A DNA stretch of 64,000 nt from an uncultured Agathobacter sp. Lineage in GTDB: Bacteria > Bacillota > Clostridia > Lachnospirales > Lachnospiraceae. The notes beneath the pieces are model-generated. The model ran no database searches. It worked only from the letters and a program-made list of their open reading frames with translations, and had not been told where the DNA came from. Of this stretch, positions 26,733 to 35,868 are shown piece after piece. Made by a program: the position numbers and the translations under genes. The stretch spans positions 62,001 through 126,000 of the forward strand of contig CAKRDT010000002.1 of the NCBI GenBank assembly GCA_934316545.1, in the 5' to 3' direction. Numbering within the stretch: the first letter of the stretch is position 1; the number at the start of each line of letters is the position of its first letter.

Positions 26733-28130
26733 ATGAAAAAGATTTTAAAGTTATCGGATACTGCCTTTCAGATGGAGGGAAAAATGCCTTTGTCACAGGC
26801 TATTCCACTCGGACTTCAGCATGTGCTGGCCATGTTCGTCGGAAACCTGACACCGCTTCTTATTATTACAGGAACCTGCGGACTGGCGGGCGGAGAGTTT
26901 GCCGATTTACAGCTTTCCCTGCTTCAGAATGCAATGCTGATTGCCGGCATTGTTACACTTGTACAGCTTTTTACCATTGGACCGGTAGGAGGTCGTGTGC
27001 CGATCATCATGGGCACATCTTCCGGATTTATCGGTGTGTTCAACAGTGTTGCAACATCGATGGGAGGAGGAGTCCTTGCCTATGGAGCCATCATGGGAGC
27101 ATCGATTATCGGCGGATTGTTTGAGACCGTTTTAGGATTTTTCTTAAAGCCGCTGCGCCGGTTTTTCCCCGCAGTTGTAACCGGTACGGTTGTTATGTCA
27201 ATCGGACTTAGCCTGATTTCCGTTGGAATCAATTCATTTGGTGGTGGAAATAATGCAGCGGATTTCGGCTCGATGGAAAATCTGTTACTGGCGTTGTTTG
27301 TACTTGCTGTTATTTTATTCTTTAAACATTTTACAAAGGGATTTTTCAGTTCCTCATCCATTTTACTCGGCATTGTTTTCGGATACATAGCTGCATTTCT
27401 CATGGGAATTGTTTTACCTACAACAGGGGTTAATGCCGATGGTGTGGAATATACGAAAGCGTGGGTTCTAAACTGGGACAAGGTTTTAGATGCTTCCTGG
27501 TTTGAAATTCCAAAATTTATGCCGGTGAAACCTGTTTTTGATCTGAGAGCCATCCTTCCGGTTCTTATTATGTTTATTGTCACTGCAGTTGAGACGGTAG
27601 GGGATATTTCCGGCGTAATGGAAGGCGGACTCGGAAGAGAGGCAACGGATAAGGAGCTTTCCGGTGGAGTTATGTGTGATGGACTTGGATCTTCGTTCGC
27701 TGCATTATTCGGTGTACTGCCAAATACTTCGTTCAGTCAGAATGTCGGTCTTGTAACGATGACGAAGGTCGTCAATCTGTTCGCATTGTCAACGGGAGCA
27801 ATCTTTTTGATTCTGTGCGGACTATGTCCGAAGCTTGCAGCATTGATCTCCATTATGCCACAATCGGTTCTTGGCGGAGCCGCGGTCATGATGTTTTCTT
27901 CGATTGTTATCAGTGGTATTCAGCTGATTACCAAAAATCCGTTAAATGCCAGAAATCTATCCATCGTTTCTGTGGCACTCGGTGTTGGATACGGAATGGG
28001 ATCAAATCCTGGTATTCTTGCCAATGCACCGCAGCTTGTCCAGCTTGTATTCGGCGGATCCGGAATTGTGCCGGCGGCGCTTGTTGCGATCCTTTTGAAT
28101 ATCATTCTTCCAAAAGAAAAAGAAGCGTAA
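26733..28130 (+). CDS. NCS2 family nucleobase (uracil/xanthine) permease
   Basis: Membrane transporter of the nucleobase-ascorbate family with 12-14 hydrophobic segments. Typical motifs are GLQHVLAMFVGNLTPLL in TM1 and the VETVGDISG region, where family members carry the substrate-binding Glu, followed by the SFSQNVGLV motif. The start at 26733 follows GAGGAG; an in-frame ATG at 26718 overlaps the preceding stop. It ends the xdh operon and probably brings in the purine acted on by the hydroxylase. Confidence 0.92.
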   Translation: MKKILKLSDTAFQMEGKMPLSQAIPLGLQHVLAMFVGNLTPLLIITGTCGLAGGEFADLQLSLLQNAMLIAGIVTLVQLFTIGPVGGRVPIIMGTSSGFIGVFNSVATSMGGGVLAYGAIMGASIIGGLFETVLGFFLKPLRRFFPAVVTGTVVMSIGLSLISVGINSFGGGNNAADFGSMENLLLALFVLAVILFFKHFTKGFFSSSSILLGIVFGYIAAFLMGIVLPTTGVNADGVEYTKAWVLNWDKVLDASWFEIPKFMPVKPVFDLRAILPVLIMFIVTAVETVGDISGVMEGGLGREATDKELSGGVMCDGLGSSFAALFGVLPNTSFSQNVGLVTMTKVVNLFALSTGAIFLILCGLCPKLAALISIMPQSVLGGAAVMMFSSIVISGIQLITKNPLNARNLSIVSVALGVGYGMGSNPGILANAPQLVQLVFGGSGIVPAALVAILLNIILPKEKEA

Positions 28131-28140
28131 AAAGTAAGGT

Positions 28141-28158
28141 CTTCCGCATCTGCGGAAG
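28141..28158 (+). terminator. Short hairpin after the NCS2 permease gene
   Basis: CTTCCGC, a four-base loop and GCGGAAG form a compact stem 10 bases after the stop. No T tract follows directly, so it may act with the larger inverted repeat beside it. Confidence 0.45.
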
Positions 28159-28259
28159 GTTCAGACTGTAGAAAAAGGGCTCCGAGAAATTATGTTTAGC
28201 CTCTTTTCATAGACAAAGTCCTCGGCAAAATGCCGAGGACTTTGTCTACAGTCTGAACC
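28158..28259. repeat. Nested inverted repeat between convergent operons
   Basis: A perfect 15-base inverted repeat (28158-28172 and 28245-28259) encloses a perfect 17-base stem with AAA loop (28211-28227, 28231-28247). The two overlap by three bases, so they compete. It lies between convergent transcription units and may be a bidirectional terminator. Confidence 0.75.
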
Positions 28260-28287
28260 CTCCCATATATTAATATATGAGAGGGTT
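28256..28287 (-). terminator. AT-centred hairpin next to the MCP gene stop
   Basis: Positions 28256-28271 pair with 28272-28287 with one mismatch, ten bases from the end of the leftward chemoreceptor gene. It has no clear U tract on the minus strand; on the plus strand GATTTTAT follows. Confidence 0.5.
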
Positions 28288-28296
28288 GATTTTATA

Positions 28297-30411
28297 TTAG
28301 TGGAATGCTTTCTTGCCATGTTTCTGACAATTCTCAACATATACTTTGATATCGTAATTATCTTCCGGTAGCTGGCATCCAACCAGATAGGTGCCATTAT
28401 TGCTGGAACAGCGGATGATGCGTCCGTCCAGTGTGGAATGTTGCGGAAGTGCAAAATTCTCAATCTGGATCGTAATATCCTTTCCTTTGTTATCCATGAA
28501 GGAAGAATCATAGGTGATCAAAGCAAAACCGTTTGCACTGATATTATCCAGGCGTCCGGAATATTTCTGTCCGGAATCTTTTAATGTAATGGTACATGGA
28601 TTACTCATATCAAGGCGCGGATATTTTCGACGGTTGCGAATGATCGGACGAGAATTAATGCGCACTGCAAATGCATCCGTACGACCGACGCGGGTAGGCG
28701 TAAGTGTTGTTTTCTCCCAACAATAGAGTACGTTTCCAACCGTTGCCTGAATGTCACAATTGGAAAGCGTTTCTCTGGTTGATGTCTCTGGAAGAACCAC
28801 TGTAAATCCGGTATCTTCGCAGGAAACAATTTCTCCGTGGAAATAATCATTTCCCATAGGTTTGTTGACCTTTACCTTTACTTTCATTCCGGCTTCGATA
28901 TCTTCAAGTCCCATGAAGCCGCCGATTCCAAGCTCACACATCAGCGATGCAATCGTATCCTCAATCTGATTGATGTTAGTAGCACTTTCATTGTATTTGC
29001 CAAGCATTCTGCGGCTGATCTCATCGGAGTCAGCGATGCAGCCTGTCATGGTTTCTACAATCTGGGATACATGCTCCATATTGCTGACTAACTGAATATT
29101 TGAAGATTCAACTTCTTTCATAGCTGAGTCGATAACATGAATATGTTCACCAAGCTGAGAGGAATCCTCGTTGATCTTGCTGACATTTTTACCAGTCTGT
29201 GTAACTTTTTCAAGTGTGAGCTGAATTAACTGTAAGGTCTGTTCGATGGAGGAAGTCATCTTGGCAGTTGTCTCATCAAGACGCATGAGAGCTTCCTGAA
29301 TCTGACCGGAAGAAGACTGCGTCTCTGCGCTTAGTTTGCGAATCTGCTCGGCAACGACTGCAAAACCTTTGCCGGCTTCTCCTGCACGTGCTGCCTCAAT
29401 GGAGGCATTGAGAGCCAGAAGGTTCGTCTGATCATTGATATCTTCAATTGTGCTCGTCTGATTCTTTACGGTTTCAAATTCCTCCTTGAATGCAACGAGT
29501 ACCTGCTCTACCTCGGAAGAGAGTTTGACCATCGTTCCGGTTGTTGTGACAAGGGAGTCGAGATCTCCGGAACTTGTCTGTGCGTGTTTGACGGATTCCG
29601 CGGTAAGTTCCACCATCTCATTGATCATCGCTGCCACATGCTGTACCTGAGCACTGATATCCGTTGTCATATCCTTTGAAGATTCTGTCTGGTCAAATAA
29701 TTCACCATTGTGTTCTGTCAGTTCATTCATTCCGTGTACGACAACATCGGAACCGTGTTTGTTCTCGGTTGCAATCTCGCGGACAACGGTAATTCCGTCC
29801 ATGATCGTGTTACTTGCAGTCTTTACCGTTTCAACGGTTGTGACAACGCGTTTTAAATCCGCTTTGATACTGTCTGTCAAAGCTCCGTCTGATTCGACAA
29901 GATGGCGGATGGACATGACGTAGCATACATAGCAGAGAATCAGGCAGGCAATCTGTAACTGATAATTCTTCATGTCGGAAGCACTTGTCTGACCGAGTAC
30001 CAGTCCGTGATAGAGGGCACTTGCAAGAACACTGATGATGTTGGCGATTCCACAATTGATCATAAAGCGTCTGTTCTTATATAATACAAGAAGACTGGTC
30101 ACTGGAAGAATATAAGTGAATGCGATCGGTGAATCTGTTGTGAAAATCAGGAAGGTATAAAAGATTCCATAACCGATAAACAGATCATGACGATAGAGAT
30201 CGGTATCTTTTCCTTTGACTTTTAACAAAATATCTCCGGCAATAAACGGAATCCAGCACAGAAGTATAAAAATGATATACTCATTGACCGGATAAAGTCC
30301 GTTGCTGACATCTGCACCGTAGTTTGCGGTCAGAAGCAGACCGAAGATCAGCCAGATACGACGTGCCTTCTGGTTGGCCTTGGCTTTAAATAGTGTTTCA
30401 TCATAGTTCAT
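28297..30411 (-). CDS. Methyl-accepting chemotaxis protein with C-terminal PilZ domain
   Basis: Membrane chemoreceptor of 704 residues. Residues ~18-170 hold five or six hydrophobic segments with no large outside domain and no HAMP. Residues ~190-490 form the coiled-coil signalling domain with the tip [17 protein letters not shown] near 328-344. Residues ~505-590 resemble the YcgR N-terminal domain, and 592-690 form a PilZ domain with RKYPR (595-599) and DNISANG (~622-628), matching the c-di-GMP-binding RxxxR and (D/N)xSxxG motifs. It therefore could link c-di-GMP to chemotaxis. The start follows GAGGAAA. Other che or flagellar genes are not in the window. Confidence 0.92.
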   Translation of the reverse strand: MNYDETLFKAKANQKARRIWLIFGLLLTANYGADVSNGLYPVNEYIIFILLCWIPFIAGDILLKVKGKDTDLYRHDLFIGYGIFYTFLIFTTDSPIAFTYILPVTSLLVLYKNRRFMINCGIANIISVLASALYHGLVLGQTSASDMKNYQLQIACLILCYVCYVMSIRHLVESDGALTDSIKADLKRVVTTVETVKTASNTIMDGITVVREIATENKHGSDVVVHGMNELTEHNGELFDQTESSKDMTTDISAQVQHVAAMINEMVELTAESVKHAQTSSGDLDSLVTTTGTMVKLSSEVEQVLVAFKEEFETVKNQTSTIEDINDQTNLLALNASIEAARAGEAGKGFAVVAEQIRKLSAETQSSSGQIQEALMRLDETTAKMTSSIEQTLQLIQLTLEKVTQTGKNVSKINEDSSQLGEHIHVIDSAMKEVESSNIQLVSNMEHVSQIVETMTGCIADSDEISRRMLGKYNESATNINQIEDTIASLMCELGIGGFMGLEDIEAGMKVKVKVNKPMGNDYFHGEIVSCEDTGFTVVLPETSTRETLSNCDIQATVGNVLYCWEKTTLTPTRVGRTDAFAVRINSRPIIRNRRKYPRLDMSNPCTITLKDSGQKYSGRLDNISANGFALITYDSSFMDNKGKDITIQIENFALPQHSTLDGRIIRCSSNNGTYLVGCQLPEDNYDIKVYVENCQKHGKKAFH

Positions 30412-30555
30412 AGAAGTTTCCTCGTTTCTTGTGTATCTTAGTAAGTATCTTACAATTTTTTTGAATAATCTGTTTTAATTTTATATGATTTTCCGCTGGC
30501 TTTCAAGGGAGTAACTTAACATTACGAAAAACATCGGTCTTAAGTTGTATTTTTA

Positions 30556-30584
30556 TGCAATTTTTTGCAGAAAAACAGTATAAT
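30556..30584 (+). promoter_or_regulatory. Possible promoter of the amino acid ABC operon
   Basis: TATAAT at 30579-30584 is preceded by the palindrome TGCAA-TTTT-TTGCA (30556-30569), which overlaps the -35 position. The -35 itself is poor, so this is tentative. Confidence 0.3.
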
Positions 30585-30682
30585 AATACTTTCAATAATT
30601 GATGAAATATTGTAGAATAGAAAGTAATTTGGCGGATTATAGGATTCCAGAAAGAAATCGATGATCCAGAAAGGAATATATT

Positions 30683-32221
30683 ATGAGAAAAATGCAAACA
30701 AGGAAACGCTCCCTTGCAGTGATACTTCTTACAGCTTTGATGCTGCTGACACTAACTGCATGCGGACAAAAGAAAGCGGATCAGACGCCGGATAAGGTGA
30801 TTTCCGGGGTGGATGATCTCGAAGGTGCGAAGATCGGTGTACAGATCGGTACGGTGGGTGATACTTATGCTTCCGATTATGAAGGCGACGATGCGGGAAC
30901 AGAAGTCGTGCGCTACAATAAGGGTGCTGATGCCGTACAGGCCTTAAAGCAGAACAAGATTGACAGTGTCATTATTGATGAGCAGACAGCGATCGCATTC
31001 GTTGACAAGAATCCGGAACTTAAGATTCTTGATGAAGAGTTTACAAATGAAGAATATGCAATCTGTGTCGCTAAAGGCAACGATGATCTCTTGAATAAGA
31101 TCAATGGTGCATTAGATGAAATTAAGCAGGACGGAACCTTACAGAACATCATAAACAACTATATTGGTGATGATGCAGGAAAAACTCCGTATGTATCACC
31201 GGATGATGTGACAAGAGACAATGGAACCCTCACGATGGCGACAAACGCTGCTTTTCCACCATATGAGTATTATGAGAATGGAAAAATTATCGGAATTGAC
31301 GCAGACATGGCGCAGGCAATCTGCGACAGGCTTGGCATGAATCTCGTGATTTCGGATATGGAATTTGATTCCATCATTGCTGCGGTGCAATCCGGTAAAG
31401 CGGACTTTGGAGCGGCCGGTTTAACCGTTACGGAAGATCGCTTAAAGAATATTGATTTTTCTGAATCCTATACAACTTCAAAACAGGTTATTATCGTAAA
31501 TACCGGTGAAAAAGTTACAAAACAGGGATTTGTACAGAAGTTTCAACAGGTGTTTATAGAAAAGGGACGCTGGAAGTACATTCCAAAGGGTCTCGGCATC
31601 ACAATCCTTATTACACTATTTGCGGGATTGATCGGTATTATGCTTGGGTTTGTATTTGCAATCATTCGTGTTGCCAACGACCGCAATGAAGAAAAGTCGA
31701 TCGGTATACGCATTTTAAATATGCTGGTTAAAATCTATCTGACCATCTTTAGAGGAACTCCTATGATGGTTCAGCTTCTTATCGCTTACTTTGTTGTTTT
31801 TGCTACTGTAAAAGCAAATCCGGTCATGACAGCGATCATTGCTTTTGGATTGAATTCCGGCGCATACGTTTCGGAAGCAATCCGTGCGGGAATTATGTCG
31901 GTTGAAATCGGACAGTTTGAGGCAGGACGAAGCCTTGGATTTACATATGGACAGACCATGCGCCATATTATCCTTCCGCAGGCAGTTAAGAACTCACTTC
32001 CTGCAATCTTTAACGAGTTTATTGCTTTGTTGAAGGAGAGTGCGATCGTTGGATACATTGGTCTTGTCGATCTGACGAAGGCCGGAGATATCATCCGAAG
32101 CAATACCTATGAGGCATTCATGCCACTGATTGCAGTAGCACTCGTATACCTTGTGATCGTTATGTTTATGACATCCATGGTTGGTCGTCTGGAAAGGAGA
32201 CTGAAAAAAGATGCAAGATAG
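30683..32221 (+). CDS. Polar amino acid ABC importer: permuted binding domain fused to permease
   Basis: A 512-residue fusion. A lipoprotein signal ends at LTAC (Cys27). Residues ~44-162 ([20 protein letters not shown] to IINNYIG) correspond to the second lobe plus C-terminal tail of a family 3 solute-binding protein. Residues ~181-275 ([17 protein letters not shown] to KQVIIV) correspond to the normal N-terminal lobe. The order is thus swapped. Residues ~300-505 are a HisM-type permease with the EAA loop ([21 protein letters not shown]). It pairs with the GlnQ-like ATPase that overlaps it by 11 bases. The substrate is probably a polar amino acid; which one is unknown. Confidence 0.9.
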   Translation: MRKMQTRKRSLAVILLTALMLLTLTACGQKKADQTPDKVISGVDDLEGAKIGVQIGTVGDTYASDYEGDDAGTEVVRYNKGADAVQALKQNKIDSVIIDEQTAIAFVDKNPELKILDEEFTNEEYAICVAKGNDDLLNKINGALDEIKQDGTLQNIINNYIGDDAGKTPYVSPDDVTRDNGTLTMATNAAFPPYEYYENGKIIGIDADMAQAICDRLGMNLVISDMEFDSIIAAVQSGKADFGAAGLTVTEDRLKNIDFSESYTTSKQVIIVNTGEKVTKQGFVQKFQQVFIEKGRWKYIPKGLGITILITLFAGLIGIMLGFVFAIIRVANDRNEEKSIGIRILNMLVKIYLTIFRGTPMMVQLLIAYFVVFATVKANPVMTAIIAFGLNSGAYVSEAIRAGIMSVEIGQFEAGRSLGFTYGQTMRHIILPQAVKNSLPAIFNEFIALLKESAIVGYIGLVDLTKAGDIIRSNTYEAFMPLIAVALVYLVIVMFMTSMVGRLERRLKKDAR

Positions 32222-32951
32222 AGAATTATTGATTGAAGTAAAAGATTTATGTAAATCATATGGGGATCACATGGTCCTCGAAAATTTGAACACGAATATC
32301 TATCGTGGTGAAGTGATCGCCATCGTTGGTCCTTCCGGCTGTGGTAAGTCCACATTTTTACGTTCACTTAATTTATTGGAACATCCGGAAGCAGGACAGA
32401 TTATTTTTGAGGGAACGGATCTTCTTGACAAGAAAACGAATATTAATGAAGTGCGTCAGAAGATCGGCATGGTGTTTCAGCAGTTTAATCTGTTCCCGAA
32501 TATGACGGTGAAAGAAAATATCATGCTTGCTCCGATGAAGCTGAAAAATGTATCGAAAGAAGATGCGTCGAATGAAGCGATGCGTCTTTTGGAGAGGGTT
32601 GGACTTTCAGAAAAAGCAGATGCTTATCCGAGTACTTTATCCGGTGGACAGAAGCAGCGTATCGCGATCGCGCGTACGATGGCAATGAATCCGGATGTGA
32701 TTCTTTTCGACGAGCCGACTTCCGCACTTGATCCCGAGATGGTGGGAGAGGTTCTCGCAATCATGAAGGAACTTGCGGAGGACGGAATGACCATGATCGT
32801 TGTTACGCATGAGATGGCTTTTGCCCGGGAAGTTGCGAACCGTGTGCTTTTCATTGATGAGCGAAATATTCAGGAGGATACGGATCCGGAGAATTTCTTT
32901 GACCATCCAAATAATGCAAGATTACAGGAATTCCTTTCTAAAGTGAGATAG
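32211..32951 (+). CDS. Polar amino acid ABC transporter ATP-binding protein, GlnQ type
   Basis: ATPase subunit (246 residues) of the importer encoded just upstream. It has Walker [12 protein letters not shown], signature LSGGQKQR, Walker [15 protein letters not shown] and the His switch VVTHEM. The family works as a homodimer with two permease subunits. It overlaps the fused permease gene by 11 bases, so the two are translated together and suffice for a complete importer because the binding domain is already fused. Confidence 0.94.
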   Translation: MQDRELLIEVKDLCKSYGDHMVLENLNTNIYRGEVIAIVGPSGCGKSTFLRSLNLLEHPEAGQIIFEGTDLLDKKTNINEVRQKIGMVFQQFNLFPNMTVKENIMLAPMKLKNVSKEDASNEAMRLLERVGLSEKADAYPSTLSGGQKQRIAIARTMAMNPDVILFDEPTSALDPEMVGEVLAIMKELAEDGMTMIVVTHEMAFAREVANRVLFIDERNIQEDTDPENFFDHPNNARLQEFLSKVR

Positions 32952-32986
32952 CATTAAAAAAATAAAATAAATATGAAATAAAAATA

Positions 32987-33026
32987 AACACCGGCAAATT
33001 ACTTGACGCAGTAATTTGCCGGTGTT
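32987..33026 (+). terminator. Terminator of the amino acid ABC operon
   Basis: A perfect 17-base stem (32987-33003, 33010-33026) with a six-base loop, followed by ATTATTT. It overlaps the promoter of the next operon. Confidence 0.8.
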
Positions 33027-33031
33027 ATTAT
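33003..33031 (+). promoter_or_regulatory. SigA promoter of the marR-ABC exporter operon, nested in the terminator
   Basis: TTGACG (33003-33008) lies across the hairpin loop and TATTAT (33026-33031) just beyond the right arm, 17 bases apart. The palindrome TAACA-G-TGTTA at 33050-33060 is a candidate MarR operator downstream. Confidence 0.65.
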
Positions 33032-33086
33032 TTAACGCGCGCAAATACATAACAGTGTTAACGAATAAATAGGAATGGAGTAGAAG

Positions 33087-33563
33087 ATGGGAACAGCGTA
33101 TGAAGAATTGTTTCAGGCGATGAGCCAATTTCGTAAACTTAAGTTTAGTGATATGTTTCCGAATATCAGCCGGGCAGAGTTTTTTACGATGAGTATGATT
33201 ATGGATAAAGGGGAGAATGGAAAGATTACGATTTCTGAGCTCGCGACAAAAGCGCATGTGCTTCCGCCGGCTATGTCAAGAACGCTCCGCGGACTTGAAA
33301 ATAAGGGATATGTGGAACGCAATGTGAATAAACAGGACCGTAGAAATACGTATGTGGAATTGACAGAGCAGGGGAAAAAGATTACTTTGCAGACAAGAAC
33401 ATCCATGTGCGAATTCGGACGTGCGGTTATGGAGCAGGTTGATGAAGAAGAAATGAAGCGTCTGATCTCTTATTTGAATCATATATATGTCATTGCGGAA
33501 AAAGAAATAAAGACTAGAAAGACTGAGGACAGAAAGGGGAAAAAGGATGAAGAGCATATTTAA
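33087..33563 (+). CDS. MarR family transcriptional regulator
   Basis: A 158-residue winged-helix regulator. ITISELATKAHVLPPAMSRTLRGLENKGYVER covers the recognition helix and start of the wing (a long match shown in full by residues ~45-75), and KQDRRNTYVELTEQGKK is the typical wing. MarR proteins usually repress neighbouring efflux genes until a ligand binds. The gene overlaps the first exporter gene by 17 bases, so it most likely controls the two ABC exporter genes and itself. Confidence 0.93.
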   Translation: MGTAYEELFQAMSQFRKLKFSDMFPNISRAEFFTMSMIMDKGENGKITISELATKAHVLPPAMSRTLRGLENKGYVERNVNKQDRRNTYVELTEQGKKITLQTRTSMCEFGRAVMEQVDEEEMKRLISYLNHIYVIAEKEIKTRKTEDRKGKKDEEHI

Positions 33564-35868
33564 AAACATGCTTCCGTACTGGAAAGCGATCTTGATCATT
33601 ATCGCATTGTTATTTGTGCAGGCATGGTGTGATCTGTCGCTTCCGTCTTACACATCAGATATTATTGATGTTGGAATTCAGAACAAAGGTGTGGAACATG
33701 TTGTCCCGAAGGCTGTTACAGAAGATGAATTTGAGACAGCACAGTTTATCATGACGGATGATGAGACGAAAACGTGGAAGAACGCATATACACTTGAAGA
33801 CGGAATATACAAGCTTACAGAAGATTCCGATAAAAAGCTGAATGAAATCGATGAGCAGATGGTATTACCGTTGATCATGAATTATCAGATGAGTGCAATG
33901 GAAGAGGATACGTTTAAATCTCTGATCGCAAAACAGATGGGAAAAGATAAGTCGGAACTTTCTGATATGTCGATCGAGCAGATCGGACAGATGATGGGAG
34001 TCGAGTTAAAGTCTTTTAAGCAGGAAAAAGAAGACGATGACGGAAACAAGCGCGAAGTAAACTGTGTGGATGTCCGCCCGATTTTCAAGCAGATGCTTGA
34101 TGCGGGAATGATGGATAAAAAAACGCTTCTTGCATTGCGTGATAATATGGAAGAAACGATTAATACCATGGGAAGTTCACTGGTAAAAGCAATGGGCGTG
34201 GCTTACGCGGTATCCTGCGATAAGGCTGCAGGTCTTGATGTGGATCATATTCAAAAAAGCTATCTGCTTTCTGCGGGACTTAAGATGGTTGGTATGGCTT
34301 TCTTGATGGGAATCGTGACCGTCCTTGTCGGACTGTTTGCTTCTAGAGTCGGAGCGGGAATCGGTATGACGCTCCGGGGAAAAGTTTTCAAGCAGGTTGT
34401 CGGATTCTCGAATGCGGAGATGGATAAGTTTTCGACAGCGTCTCTTATTACACGAAGCACGAATGATATCCAGCAGATCCAGATGGTTTCTGTTATGCTG
34501 CTTCGAATGATCGCTTACGCTCCGATTCTTGGAATCGGCGGTGTGCTTAAAGTTATGCAGACGGGAGCCGGAATGGGATGGATCATTGTTCTTGCGATTA
34601 TCGTGATTCTCGGATATGTTATGCTGCTGATGTCTGTTACAATGCCAAAATTCAAACTGATGCAGAAACTGGTTGATAATGTAAACCTTGTATCGCGTGA
34701 AATTTTAACCGGACTTTCGGTTATCCGTGCGTTTGGACGTGAAAAGAAAGAAGAAGAACGTTTTGATGCTGCAAACAAGGAGCTTACCAGAACCATGCTT
34801 TTTACCAACCGTGTTATGACGTTTATGATGCCTGGTATGATGATGATCATGAATGTTTTAACGGTTGGAATCGTATGGGTTGGTGCACATAAGATTGATG
34901 GTGGAACGATGCAGGTTGGTGCGATGACAGCGTTTATCACTTATGCGATGATGATCGTAATGTCATTTTTGATGTTGACGATGATGTCGATCATGCTCCC
35001 GAGAGCCGCAGTCGCTGCGGATCGAATCGAAGAGGTTATTCAGACACCATCCTCGATTCGAGACAGTGAACATCCAGAGGAACTGACGAAGCACAATGGG
35101 GTTATCCGGTTTAACCATGTTAATTTTCAGTATCCGGGGGCGGAAGAGGATGTCCTTCATGATATTGATTTTGTGGCGGAGCCGGGCAAAACGACAGCAA
35201 TTATCGGCAGTACCGGATGCGGCAAGTCGACACTTGTGAATCTGATCCCGCGTCTGTATGATGTGACCGGTGGTAGTATTACCTTAGAGGGTAAGGATAT
35301 CCGAAACATAAGGATGTCGGATCTCCGTGATGAGATTGGATTTGTTCCGCAAAAAGGCGTGCTTTTTTCAGGAACGATTGCTTCGAACTTAAGATTTGGC
35401 AAAGATGATGCAACGGATGAAGAGATACAAAAAGCAGCTGGGATTGCACAGGCCACTGAATTTATCGAGGCAAAAGATGATAAATATGACAGCGCGATCG
35501 CACAGGGCGGAAGCAATGTGTCCGGCGGACAGAAGCAGCGTCTTGCGATCGCCAGGGCAATCGCGAAAGATCCTAAGATTTTTATTTTCGATGACAGCTT
35601 TTCGGCACTTGATTTAAAGACGGATGCGGCGTTGCGCAAAGCACTGGGGGATAATGTGAAAGACAGTACCGTTATGATTGTCGCTCAGCGTATCAGTACG
35701 ATCCTTCATGCGGATCAGATTCTTGTTCTCGATGATGGAAAAATCGTCGGTAAGGGCACACACGAAGAACTGATGAAGTCCTGTGAAGTGTATCGGCAGA
35801 TTGCAAAGTCACAGTTATCGGCAAAAGAGCTGGGACTTGAGGAAAGTGAGGTGGCTTTACATGAGTAA
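33547..35868 (+). CDS. ABC exporter subunit with large extracytoplasmic insertion and degenerate catalytic Glu
   Basis: Multidrug-type half-transporter of 773 residues, about 190 longer than usual. TM1 (residues ~12-30) is followed by a hydrophilic, acidic segment to about residue 235 before TM2, so a ~200-residue loop faces outside. The nucleotide-binding domain has GSTGCGKST and VSGGQKQR, but Walker B reads IFIFDDSFSALD, with Asp in place of the catalytic Glu. That degeneracy marks one half of asymmetric heterodimeric exporters. The partner is the next gene, which overlaps by eight bases. Confidence 0.92.
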   Translation: MKSIFKNMLPYWKAILIIIALLFVQAWCDLSLPSYTSDIIDVGIQNKGVEHVVPKAVTEDEFETAQFIMTDDETKTWKNAYTLEDGIYKLTEDSDKKLNEIDEQMVLPLIMNYQMSAMEEDTFKSLIAKQMGKDKSELSDMSIEQIGQMMGVELKSFKQEKEDDDGNKREVNCVDVRPIFKQMLDAGMMDKKTLLALRDNMEETINTMGSSLVKAMGVAYAVSCDKAAGLDVDHIQKSYLLSAGLKMVGMAFLMGIVTVLVGLFASRVGAGIGMTLRGKVFKQVVGFSNAEMDKFSTASLITRSTNDIQQIQMVSVMLLRMIAYAPILGIGGVLKVMQTGAGMGWIIVLAIIVILGYVMLLMSVTMPKFKLMQKLVDNVNLVSREILTGLSVIRAFGREKKEEERFDAANKELTRTMLFTNRVMTFMMPGMMMIMNVLTVGIVWVGAHKIDGGTMQVGAMTAFITYAMMIVMSFLMLTMMSIMLPRAAVAADRIEEVIQTPSSIRDSEHPEELTKHNGVIRFNHVNFQYPGAEEDVLHDIDFVAEPGKTTAIIGSTGCGKSTLVNLIPRLYDVTGGSITLEGKDIRNIRMSDLRDEIGFVPQKGVLFSGTIASNLRFGKDDATDEEIQKAAGIAQATEFIEAKDDKYDSAIAQGGSNVSGGQKQRLAIARAIAKDPKIFIFDDSFSALDLKTDAALRKALGDNVKDSTVMIVAQRISTILHADQILVLDDGKIVGKGTHEELMKSCEVYRQIAKSQLSAKELGLEESEVALHE

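Noticed and set aside
30520..30550. SigD-like sequence (TAAA and CCGATG) on the minus strand before the chemoreceptor
   Set aside because: The spacing is 14 rather than about 16 bases and it lies ~120 bases upstream; too weak to call.
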